Source: Candidatus Sabulitectum sp. (GTDB lineage: Bacteria; Fermentibacterota; Fermentibacteria; Fermentibacterales; JCC-6). From it: DNA of 42,019 bases. Shown here one piece after another: positions 33,799 to 40,866 of the stretch. How positions within the stretch are numbered: position 1 is the first letter of the stretch; each line of letters opens with the position of its first letter. Both the position numbers and the translations under genes were made by a program. The DNA is taken from positions 1 through 42,019 of the forward strand of contig JAGLDY010000020.1 of NCBI GenBank assembly GCA_023145375.1, written 5' to 3'. The notes beneath the pieces are model-generated. The model was not told where the DNA came from. It ran no database searches and saw only the letters and a program-made list of their open reading frames with translations.

Positions 33799-35052
33799 TC
33801 AGGGACTGAAACTGAATGGAAGCTGAATGGGAAGAGGCCCCTCGCTGGAGCTCACGCTACCAAATCTCCACTGTTCAATAGATGCTACAAGTTCCAGTTC
33901 AAATGACTGGTTGTACATGTTTGATGAGACTATCTCCACATCGGACACCCTGCCACTGGGGTGTATTATCATGGCAACATCCACCCGGCCCATGAGCATG
34001 GGATCAGTTCGGAGATGTTTGTTGTACACATACATGACAGTACCCCTCTTCTCTGTCACCAGTTCAGCAATTTCTTCTGCACTTCTGGAAGAATAGTTCT
34101 CGGATCCGGTAACTGTTGGAGAGGTCATACTTGAAATATCAGAGAAGATCATTATTTCACGGCCAAGAGCTTCCGCCTGGGCAGCAACACCTGAAGAGAC
34201 AACTCCCATGCGTCCTCCGGTAGAACCGGCAAGGCCAATGCTCTCACCTGTTCCAGTTGTAAGAGTTTCGCTGCTGTTCAAGGCGGTCATATCTATGCCA
34301 CCGCCTCCGGAGAGCATGGCAATAAGATCAGCAGTACTCTGGGGCTGCTCTTGAATGTCACTGCTTCCCCCGGCAATCTGTTGTCCCTGAGTACCTGTTT
34401 CCAGAGGAGAGGTTACATGTTCATCCGGCAGGAAGGTCCCCGTAGAGCCCTGAACAACAGTTTCCGCCTGTTCAGCCTCAACCACGGAATCGGACTGAGA
34501 ATCAGTTGTTGAACCAGCATCCGCTACTGCTGTAGAAGCCAGATCAGGCAATACTTCAAGACTGAATTCAAGGATGTGACTGAATCCGGGTTGTGCACTT
34601 AGAGTGTAGTATTCGGTGGTATAGCCCACCTGATAGACATCGACTTTGTATTCATCTCCGCCGAGTAATCCGTCAAGCATTATAGGGGTTACTCCCATGA
34701 GTTGTCCGTTCAGGGTGACGAACGCCCCGGCAGGTTCGCTTCGAACCATTGCTGAAGCCATGATATTGTCTCTCACCGAGTCAAGAAGAGCTTGAAGTCT
34801 GGGGTTTGCTCTTGGACTGAGGTCATAGTAGACATCAAGGCGCAAAAGCTCTGTGTAAGCTGCGCTTGCTGCGGTATTGTTACCCACTGCATAGTAAGAA
34901 CTGCCAAGTCTGTCCCATGCCCGGAGTTCTTCGTCAAAAGAGAGATAACCCTGGGCAATCATCTGTTCCAGGGCGATTATTGCCCCGGGACTGTCGCCCA
35001 TGTTGTACAATTCAATGGCTTCGTCTACTGTAGTAACAGACATCAAAGCCAA
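33799..35052 (-). CDS. PEGA-domain protein with AgmX/PglI-type C-terminal domain
   Basis: This protein of at least 417 residues has TPR-like helices at about 1-95. A PEGA domain follows at about 103-160 (SEPAGAFVTLNGQLMGVTP), then a long Ser/Thr/Gly/Gln-rich linker. The C-terminal domain has the AgmX/PglI (TonB-like) pattern VMYVYNKHLRTDP, then GRVDVAMIIHPSGRVSDVEI, then IEQWRFG. Such proteins act in the envelope of gliding and related bacteria. The usual start codons (TTG 35052, ATG 35043) lack an SD and truncate a hydrophobic leader. In-frame CTG at 35076 has AAGGGGGA at five-base spacing and would restore a signal-like sequence, FSYWFIYLALMSV. Confidence 0.82.
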   Translation of the reverse strand: MALMSVTTVDEAIELYNMGDSPGAIIALEQMIAQGYLSFDEELRAWDRLGSSYYAVGNNTAASAAYTELLRLDVYYDLSPRANPRLQALLDSVRDNIMASAMVRSEPAGAFVTLNGQLMGVTPIMLDGLLGGDEYKVDVYQVGYTTEYYTLSAQPGFSHILEFSLEVLPDLASTAVADAGSTTDSQSDSVVEAEQAETVVQGSTGTFLPDEHVTSPLETGTQGQQIAGGSSDIQEQPQSTADLIAMLSGGGGIDMTALNSSETLTTGTGESIGLAGSTGGRMGVVSSGVAAQAEALGREIMIFSDISSMTSPTVTGSENYSSRSAEEIAELVTEKRGTVMYVYNKHLRTDPMLMGRVDVAMIIHPSGRVSDVEIVSSNMYNQSFELELVASIEQWRFGSVSSSEGPLPIQLPFSFSP

Positions 35053-35424
35053 ATAAATAAACCAATAGCTAAACAGAACTTCCCCCTTGTTTTACCAGGT
35101 CAAAACCCTTCCCGATAACAGAAAAATTGCTCATACCACAGCTGAAGTCAACCGCCGGGAGTTTATCTTTCAAGCTGGTTACCTCACGCCAGAGGCTGAA
35201 TTGAAGCACCTGCCTTCATCAGTTATACCTGAAGTCACATCTTTTAATTCCATTGTCTCCTGATTCTGGAACAAAAGAGAAAAGACGGTCTACCTTACTA
35301 CAGAGTGGCTGGCAGAAGACAGGGTATTGATAACAGTATTGAAGCTCAGGGAACATTTTTCAGGTAAAACGGTTATATTCGTATAGACATAGTGGGGGAT
35401 TTGACCTTTTAAGAGAGGGAATAT
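35053..35424. other. Intergenic stretch between divergent genes
   Basis: About 370 bases separate the PEGA/AgmX gene from the divergent lipoprotein gene. On the left edge it holds the leader and possible CTG start of the PEGA gene. On the right, TTATATTC (35373-35380) repeats the core of the element before the two Na/Pi transporter genes. No RNA gene or conserved ORF was seen. Confidence 0.5.
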
Positions 35425-35988
35425 ATGAGATCAAGCAAAAAAAGAATGCTGTTGATAACGGTTGCCACGCTTATCCTTGCAGGATCAGCCTGTCTTTTCA
35501 GCCCTGAAGGAGGCGGTACAGGAGACTCTTCGGAATACTACTCTCCTGTGGACAGTGCATACAAGGTTATTGCAAACATGCAGCTTGCCTACCAGACAAA
35601 AAACCTTGACGCCTACATGGAGTGCCTTCATGAGGAGTTCGAGTTCATGCTCCTTGAGGTTGACTGGGACGATTACACAGGAGACGGCCTCATTGATGAA
35701 TCCTGGGGCCGGGATATAGAAGAGAGCATGACATCCAACATGTTCGGCAGTTCGGATGCTGAGGTGGTTGACCTTACTCTTGAGGGAAACAGCGAGACCG
35801 TATGGTATGGTGATCCCAGCGGTGAGACCCTTCAGCTTGTAAGATCCTTTGAGCTGAAGGTTTACTATATAAATTCAGCAGGCCAGCAGGATGGATACAG
35901 GGCTCAGGGTCAGGCAGTCTTCCTCTGCAAACCCAATGCAGATGGAGAGTACCAGATCTGGCAGTGGCAAGACCAGTCTGAAACTTAA
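35425..35988 (+). CDS. Lipoprotein with NTF2-like fold (inferred)
   Basis: This 187-residue lipoprotein has N-terminal RSSKKR, a hydrophobic helix and the lipobox AGSAC (Cys23). An acidic/Gly linker and a domain that begins YKVIANMQLAYQTKNLDAYMECLHEEF follow. That pattern, with the late QAVFLCKPNADGEYQIWQWQDQ, is typical of SnoaL/NTF2-like exported domains. Binding partner unknown. Its TAA stop shares its last base with the ATG of the subtilase gene (TAATG), so the two are coupled and may act together at the cell envelope. Confidence 0.8.
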   Translation: MRSSKKRMLLITVATLILAGSACLFSPEGGGTGDSSEYYSPVDSAYKVIANMQLAYQTKNLDAYMECLHEEFEFMLLEVDWDDYTGDGLIDESWGRDIEESMTSNMFGSSDAEVVDLTLEGNSETVWYGDPSGETLQLVRSFELKVYYINSAGQQDGYRAQGQAVFLCKPNADGEYQIWQWQDQSET

Positions 35989-37853
35989 TGATTCTTCTTA
36001 TTCTGATCACAGCTCTTCTTCAGGGCTCTGCAGCTGAAGAGGGGCTGTACTGGGTTATTTTCAGCGACCGTGGAGCTGATGTTGAACAGAGACTGGAAAT
36101 TGCTTCGGTGGATATCATGAGCGGACCTTCAGCTGAAAGAAGGATTGCCTCTGGAACTGCTCAGGCTGATGTTTACGATCTTCCCCCCTTTTCTGAGTAC
36201 ATAGAAGAGGTTGAAGTTGTCAGCTCACGATCCATAAGAACATCATCCCGGTACCTCAATGCTGTGAGCGTAATCCTCACCACAGCTCAGATCGAGATCC
36301 TTCTTGCAGAGCCTTTTGTCCGTGAGATCCGGCCTGTTGGAGTTTCTACTTTCACCCCTGAGGAAGACATTCCGGCTCCTGACGGCTACGGGCTTTCAAG
36401 GTCCCAGCTTGAACAGGTTAACATTCTAGCTCTTCATCAGCGGGGTTGGACCGGTTCAGGAGTGGTCATCGGCATGCTCGATTCAGGCTTTGAACTTGTG
36501 CACCCCTGCCTGCAATCCGTTGATGTGCTCGGTGCATGGGATTTTGTTAACAACGACAGCATTGTGGGGTGGCAGGCAGAAGACTCAAGCAGCCTTCCCT
36601 CTCATGGAACAAAGACCCTTTCAGTTATAGCAGGATATAGTCCGGGTTCCTATGTTGGTGGCTCTTTCAACTCATCCTTCCTCCTGGCGAAGACTGAGGA
36701 TGTCAGTGACGAGTATGAACAGGAAGAGGATTTCTGGGTTGCCGGTCTGGAATGGCTGGAAACAGGTGGCGCTGATCTTGTGAGCAGTTCACTGGGCTAT
36801 ACAGACTGGTATGAACCCAGTCAGATGGATGGAAACACGGCTGTAACCACTATTGCTGCAGACCTGGCCGCTTCCAGGGGCATGGTGGTATGGAACTCTG
36901 CAGGGAATGACGGCCCCGGGGAGACCAGCCTTGTGGCCCCTGCCGATGGAGATTCGGTTTTTGCAGTGGGTGCAGTTGACGGTTCCGGAACTATAGCCAG
37001 CTTCTCCAGTCGCGGCCCGACAGCTGATGGCAGGATCAAACCGGATGGCTGTGCAAGGGGTTTAAACTCGGTATTTGCGACTTACAATGGAACCGGTTAT
37101 TCCACCGGCGGAGGCACCAGTTTTGCCGCCCCTCTTGTTGCATCTGCGGCTGCATGTATTGCTTCTGCTCATCCTGACTGGGGAATGATGAGGGTTTACG
37201 AGGCCCTCAAAACCACATCGGATCGCTTTAGTAACCCGGATAATACATACGGTTACGGCATTATTAACGCACTTGAGGCTGTAAAGCACAGATCCATTAT
37301 AGGACAGGTTCGGAGAAGTGACACAGGTGACCCTCTTACCCAGCAGACTGTTCAAGTAACAATGGGAACCTGCTCTCCAATTCACACCACCACGAATGAG
37401 ATGGGCTTCTTTGCCATTGAACCTGGTGTTTTTGGAAGCTTTACTGCAACCAGTACCGGCTGGGGGAATCCAATTCCATACAGCGGTTATCTCGATGAGA
37501 ACGGTATAGAGATCACAATTTATGTAGACCCTGTGAACTCTTCAGCATCGTCTTCTGTTTATCCGAACCCTTCTTCGTCCGGCTTTTACATAGGATTTGA
37601 TGTGGTGAATTCTATCTCTGATGTATCCCTTTCGATCTTCACGCTTGCAAATGACATGGTTTATTTCGAAGAAAGAATATCTCAGTCACAGGGCTGTTAC
37701 AGGGCACCAATTCCCGGACAGGCATTTTTCTGGAATGGGTTGAATAAACATGAAGAGCCTGTAGCTTCCGGACAGTACATTGGTTTGCTTAGAATAGGTG
37801 ATTCTGTTGAACTGCTTAATCTTGCTCTCATAAGGGGCATGGAAGAGGAATGA
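35988..37853 (+). CDS. Secreted subtilisin-like (S8) protease with T9SS-type C-terminal sorting domain
   Basis: This 621-residue exported protease has a signal peptide at about 1-16. An inhibitor-like pro-region (about 18-125) comes next. The S8 catalytic domain has Asp165 in GMLDSGFE, His206 in SHGTKT, oxyanion Asn307 in WNSAGND and Ser378 in GGGTSFAAPLVA. A beta-rich domain follows, and the last ~95 residues begin SVYPNPSSSGF and end with LRIGDSVELLNLALIRG, the form of Por/T9SS type A sorting domains. The protein is therefore likely secreted across the outer membrane and anchored or released. It is coupled to the upstream lipoprotein gene. Confidence 0.9.
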   Translation: MILLILITALLQGSAAEEGLYWVIFSDRGADVEQRLEIASVDIMSGPSAERRIASGTAQADVYDLPPFSEYIEEVEVVSSRSIRTSSRYLNAVSVILTTAQIEILLAEPFVREIRPVGVSTFTPEEDIPAPDGYGLSRSQLEQVNILALHQRGWTGSGVVIGMLDSGFELVHPCLQSVDVLGAWDFVNNDSIVGWQAEDSSSLPSHGTKTLSVIAGYSPGSYVGGSFNSSFLLAKTEDVSDEYEQEEDFWVAGLEWLETGGADLVSSSLGYTDWYEPSQMDGNTAVTTIAADLAASRGMVVWNSAGNDGPGETSLVAPADGDSVFAVGAVDGSGTIASFSSRGPTADGRIKPDGCARGLNSVFATYNGTGYSTGGGTSFAAPLVASAAACIASAHPDWGMMRVYEALKTTSDRFSNPDNTYGYGIINALEAVKHRSIIGQVRRSDTGDPLTQQTVQVTMGTCSPIHTTTNEMGFFAIEPGVFGSFTATSTGWGNPIPYSGYLDENGIEITIYVDPVNSSASSSVYPNPSSSGFYIGFDVVNSISDVSLSIFTLANDMVYFEERISQSQGCYRAPIPGQAFFWNGLNKHEEPVASGQYIGLLRIGDSVELLNLALIRGMEEE

Positions 37854-37854
37854 T

Positions 37855-38319
37855 TTGAACAACAGAGCTGTAAGGATCCTTCTGCCACTGGCTGTTATTG
37901 CAGGGCTTGCATTTTTCGGGGTTATTGATCTTTCCATCCTCCCCATGGAGGACCCCAACTTTCAGGTAACACTGGCCACTATCGGTATTTACATGATATG
38001 GTCTGTTCTTGAGAGTAGCACAGAGACCAACTCGTCCAGGATCACACTGTATGCAGTCCTCCTTGTGAGTGCTCTGGATACATTCCTGCTGGAGCTGACC
38101 AATTTTCCCGGGCTGATGTTCCTCAGGTGGACAGGGGTTTTCCTTCTAACATCTGGTTGTATTGCACGGCTTCTTGCCCTTCGAAGTGAAAACACAAAAT
38201 TCCTTAGGTACGGCAGGATAGGCCAGGAGCTTGGTATAGCCCTTGGACTGGGTTCTGTGGCCGGTACGGTGGTTGCTATTTTCCCGGGCATTCCTTCATC
38301 TTTAAAGGAAAACGACTGA
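37855..38319 (+). CDS. Small polytopic membrane protein
   Basis: This 154-residue protein has four hydrophobic segments (about 8-27, 39-53, 64-80 and 88-107) and a final one near 125-145. I recognise no family motif. The TTG start (37855) is preceded by GAGGAA in the end of the subtilase gene. The stop overlaps the dtd start as TGATG. It lies between the subtilase and two quality-control enzymes, which says little about its role. Confidence 0.7.
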   Translation: MNNRAVRILLPLAVIAGLAFFGVIDLSILPMEDPNFQVTLATIGIYMIWSVLESSTETNSSRITLYAVLLVSALDTFLLELTNFPGLMFLRWTGVFLLTSGCIARLLALRSENTKFLRYGRIGQELGIALGLGSVAGTVVAIFPGIPSSLKEND

Positions 38320-38789
38320 TGAAAGCTCTGATCCAGAGGGTTTCCGAAGCCAGAGTTTCGGTGGATGGTCTGGTTAAAGGGAAGATCGGGAAAGGACTTC
38401 TCGTGTTTGCCGGTTTCAGGGGAGAGGACACTCCCGGGGAGCTGGACTGGATGGTTGAAAAGATCACAGGTTTAAGAATCTTTCCCGATGACAAAGGGGT
38501 CATGAACAGATCGGTGAAAGACATTTCCGGAGAGATCCTTGTTGTGAGTCAGTTCACACTGCATGCTGATACCAGGAAGGGTAAGCGGCCAAGTTACACC
38601 AGAGCCGCAAATTCTGAGACTGCAAATATCCTTTACAGGCTTTTTATTCAAAAGGTAAAAGAAAGGAACATTCCAGTTTCAGAGGGAGTGTTCGGGGCAC
38701 ATATGAATGTTGAACTGACAAACGACGGTCCAGTGACCATACCTGTGGATTCTCCACTGGAGGTTGCCGGTAAGACCGGAGCAAAATGA
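38319..38789 (+). CDS. dtd: D-aminoacyl-tRNA deacylase
   Basis: This 156-residue enzyme removes D-amino acids mischarged on tRNA. The family motifs are VVSQFTLHADTRKGKRPSYT and the cis Gly-Pro region ELTNDGPVTIPVDSP, after GVFGAHMNV. Its ATG overlaps the preceding stop, AAAGGA lies upstream, and its stop overlaps the maf start by four bases. Confidence 0.95.
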   Translation: MKALIQRVSEARVSVDGLVKGKIGKGLLVFAGFRGEDTPGELDWMVEKITGLRIFPDDKGVMNRSVKDISGEILVVSQFTLHADTRKGKRPSYTRAANSETANILYRLFIQKVKERNIPVSEGVFGAHMNVELTNDGPVTIPVDSPLEVAGKTGAK

Positions 38790-39370
38790 GCTACTGGTAT
38801 CCGGTTGAAAAAGAGCTGATCCTTGCCAGCAAGTCTCCCAGGCGAACAGAGGTCCTTGAACTGGCTGGAGTACCCCACATCATACATCCCTCTTCCGTTG
38901 AAGAAGTATCCATGGAGGGATCCCCTGAAGGCATAGTAATGCACTGGGCACAGGCCAAGGCTGCGGATGTTGCAGTCAAATTCTCTGATCATCCTGTGCT
39001 GGGCGCAGACACAATGGTTTTCAGAGATGGAATTCTTATGGGTAAACCTCAAAGTACAGAGCAGGCATTTGATATGATCCGATCTCTTTCAGGAAGATGG
39101 CACACTGTTTATGGTGGCGTGTCTCTTATATGGCAGAGCCGCGGAACTTCTTTTTCCTTTGTAGAGGCTACCAGGGTTAAGGTCAGAGATCTTGCTGAAC
39201 AGGAGATCAGGGCCTACATTGCCACTGGCGAGCCCATGGATAAGGCGGGAGCCTACGGTATTCAGGGTCAGGGGTGTGTTCTCGTAGAAAAAGTGGAGGG
39301 CTGTTACTTCAATGTGATGGGTCTGCCTGTTTCCAGATTCCTCCAAAGATTCAGAGAGAGCCTTACATAG
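38786..39370 (+). CDS. maf: Maf-family nucleoside triphosphate pyrophosphatase
   Basis: This 194-residue enzyme hydrolyses non-canonical or excess nucleoside triphosphates. Motifs LASKSPRRTEVL, LGADTMV, GKPQS, GEPMDKAGAYGIQG and FNVMGLPVS are all present, with the general-base Asp in GADT. The gene overlaps dtd by four bases. It is the last gene of the plus-strand unit that starts with the lipoprotein at 35425. Confidence 0.93.
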   Translation: MSYWYPVEKELILASKSPRRTEVLELAGVPHIIHPSSVEEVSMEGSPEGIVMHWAQAKAADVAVKFSDHPVLGADTMVFRDGILMGKPQSTEQAFDMIRSLSGRWHTVYGGVSLIWQSRGTSFSFVEATRVKVRDLAEQEIRAYIATGEPMDKAGAYGIQGQGCVLVEKVEGCYFNVMGLPVSRFLQRFRESLT

Positions 39371-39398
39371 AAAAACGGGAGCGGTTTCCCGCCCCCGT
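39370..39398 (-). terminator. Rho-independent terminator of the Omp28-like gene
   Basis: ACGGG-GCGG (39375-39384) pairs with CCGC-CCCGT (39389-39398) with one mismatch and a four-base loop. Read on the minus strand it runs into TTTTT (39375-39371). It lies 21 bases after the stop of the minus-strand gene, and may also act on maf transcripts to some degree. Confidence 0.7.
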
Positions 39399-39419
39399 AT
39401 TAACAGCAAGTTTCAATAT

Positions 39420-40436
39420 CTAGCGGATCACAGCAACCGATTCAGTAACGCTCATACCGTCTGAAGTGGAAAGCCTCACCAGATAGATGCCTGATTCATC
39501 AACGCTGACATTCTGCATCTCAGCTGCGGAGCCTGACGCTACAATTCTGCCTGCGAGATTGAATACTTCAACTGTTCCTGTTGCATTGCCGGGAACAAAG
39601 GCGCTTATGTTGAAGGCACCGGTTGATGGATTGGGGCCTACTGAAAGGAACATGTCACTTAAATCGCTCCATCCAGCATCACCAATTCCAGTTTCAATGT
39701 CCAGGAGTTTGGCCCAGTGGCAATTCTCCACTTCATGCTGGTTCGCCTGGTAGGCACACTGAATAAATGTAGCCAGATGAAGTTCATTCACATCCCAGGA
39801 AGAGGCTATATCGTAAACAGCTTCGGTGAAAATGGTATCAGGGAATGGACCGTCAAAGACCAGCTCTTCTCCGTAGTAACCAAGTACATTGTCTCGGAAA
39901 GCCTGATCGAACACAGTACTCGACCAGTATGCAACACCCGGTATGTTGTCTTCCACAATTATGGGCCAGAGGTTCATGGGAACAGTCCATCCCGGATCCT
40001 CTTCAGCAATGATTCTGAAGCTGAGTGTACCGGAAGAAGCATCTCCATTCCTTGCAACATCTATGGCTATGATAGCCGGGGCAGCAAGCCTGGTGTTGTA
40101 GGCTGACTGCAGGTTTCCTGCCACTGGAGTCAGGATTCCGTCCATTTTGAAGTAAGGTACACCACTGACACCATACTGTGCCTTGCGGACAGTCTGTTCA
40201 GTGGGGTTGGCAAGATAGATCGGATCGTTAGCATAGGGCCAGTTCACATGGGTTCTAATAACGCACAGGTTTCCAGAAGGAAGGTTAGAATTTACAAACG
40301 TGTTTACCTGGTTTTCCGCATTCCAGCAATAGCCACAACCACAGTTAACAAATTCTTCGAAAAGAACAACCCTGTCAGCTGCTATGGTTATCCCCGCCAG
40401 AAGAACAAGCAATACGAATACAATACCGTTTCTCAA
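39420..40436 (-). CDS. Exported Omp28-like thioredoxin-fold protein with T9SS-type sorting domain
   Basis: This 338-residue protein has a signal peptide RNGIVFVLLVLLAGITIAA. An Omp28/thioredoxin-like domain begins VVLFEEFVNCGCGYCWNAE, with a CxxC pair at Cys34 and Cys37. The last ~75 residues begin LSVGPNPSTGAFNIS and end ESVAVIR, matching Por/T9SS type A sorting domains. The start is TTG 40436 because AGAGG lies six bases upstream. A longer frame from ATG 40499 is rejected: a good promoter maps downstream of that ATG. The gene is followed by its own terminator. Confidence 0.86.
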   Translation of the reverse strand: MRNGIVFVLLVLLAGITIAADRVVLFEEFVNCGCGYCWNAENQVNTFVNSNLPSGNLCVIRTHVNWPYANDPIYLANPTEQTVRKAQYGVSGVPYFKMDGILTPVAGNLQSAYNTRLAAPAIIAIDVARNGDASSGTLSFRIIAEEDPGWTVPMNLWPIIVEDNIPGVAYWSSTVFDQAFRDNVLGYYGEELVFDGPFPDTIFTEAVYDIASSWDVNELHLATFIQCAYQANQHEVENCHWAKLLDIETGIGDAGWSDLSDMFLSVGPNPSTGAFNISAFVPGNATGTVEVFNLAGRIVASGSAAEMQNVSVDESGIYLVRLSTSDGMSVTESVAVIR

Positions 40437-40481
40437 AACACACCTCTTTTCAATTGTTTTCCCTGCTTTATTTGACCACTT

Positions 40482-40510
40482 ATCATAGACCAGTTTCATG
40501 AAAAACGCAA
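40482..40510 (-). promoter_or_regulatory. Candidate promoter of the Omp28-like gene
   Basis: On the minus strand TTGCGT (40510-40505) is followed after 17 bases by TATGAT (40487-40482), five of six matches to the -10 consensus. Transcription would start near 40475, after the ATG at 40499, supporting the TTG start at 40436. Confidence 0.55.
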
Positions 40511-40589
40511 GTTTGTAGAGAAGTTACCAATCAAATTCATCGAATAGGTGTTTTTCATATCTTTGTCGTGCCTTGCGTAAAAAACCATG

Positions 40590-40618
40590 TTGACAATTCA
40601 AGGGTAAATTCCTATAAA
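40590..40618 (+). promoter_or_regulatory. Promoter of tRNA-Ser(GGA)
   Basis: A perfect TTGACA (40590-40595) is followed after 17 bases by TATAAA (40613-40618), 19 bases before the tRNA. It is the best consensus promoter in the window. Confidence 0.75.
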
Positions 40619-40636
40619 TTGAACCCGGTTCTGAGT

Positions 40637-40730
<94 letters not shown>

Positions 40731-40866
40731 GCTGAGTTGTGACGGGCTCCGTGTCGCTGGGCTGTCCACTGGTTCCTGGTATCTCTGCTCAAACTTGCGC
40801 CCCGTGCACTGAAAACGACTAGATTGTTTTGTTGTACATAAATTCACACTTCCTGGGGGTGCTCTT

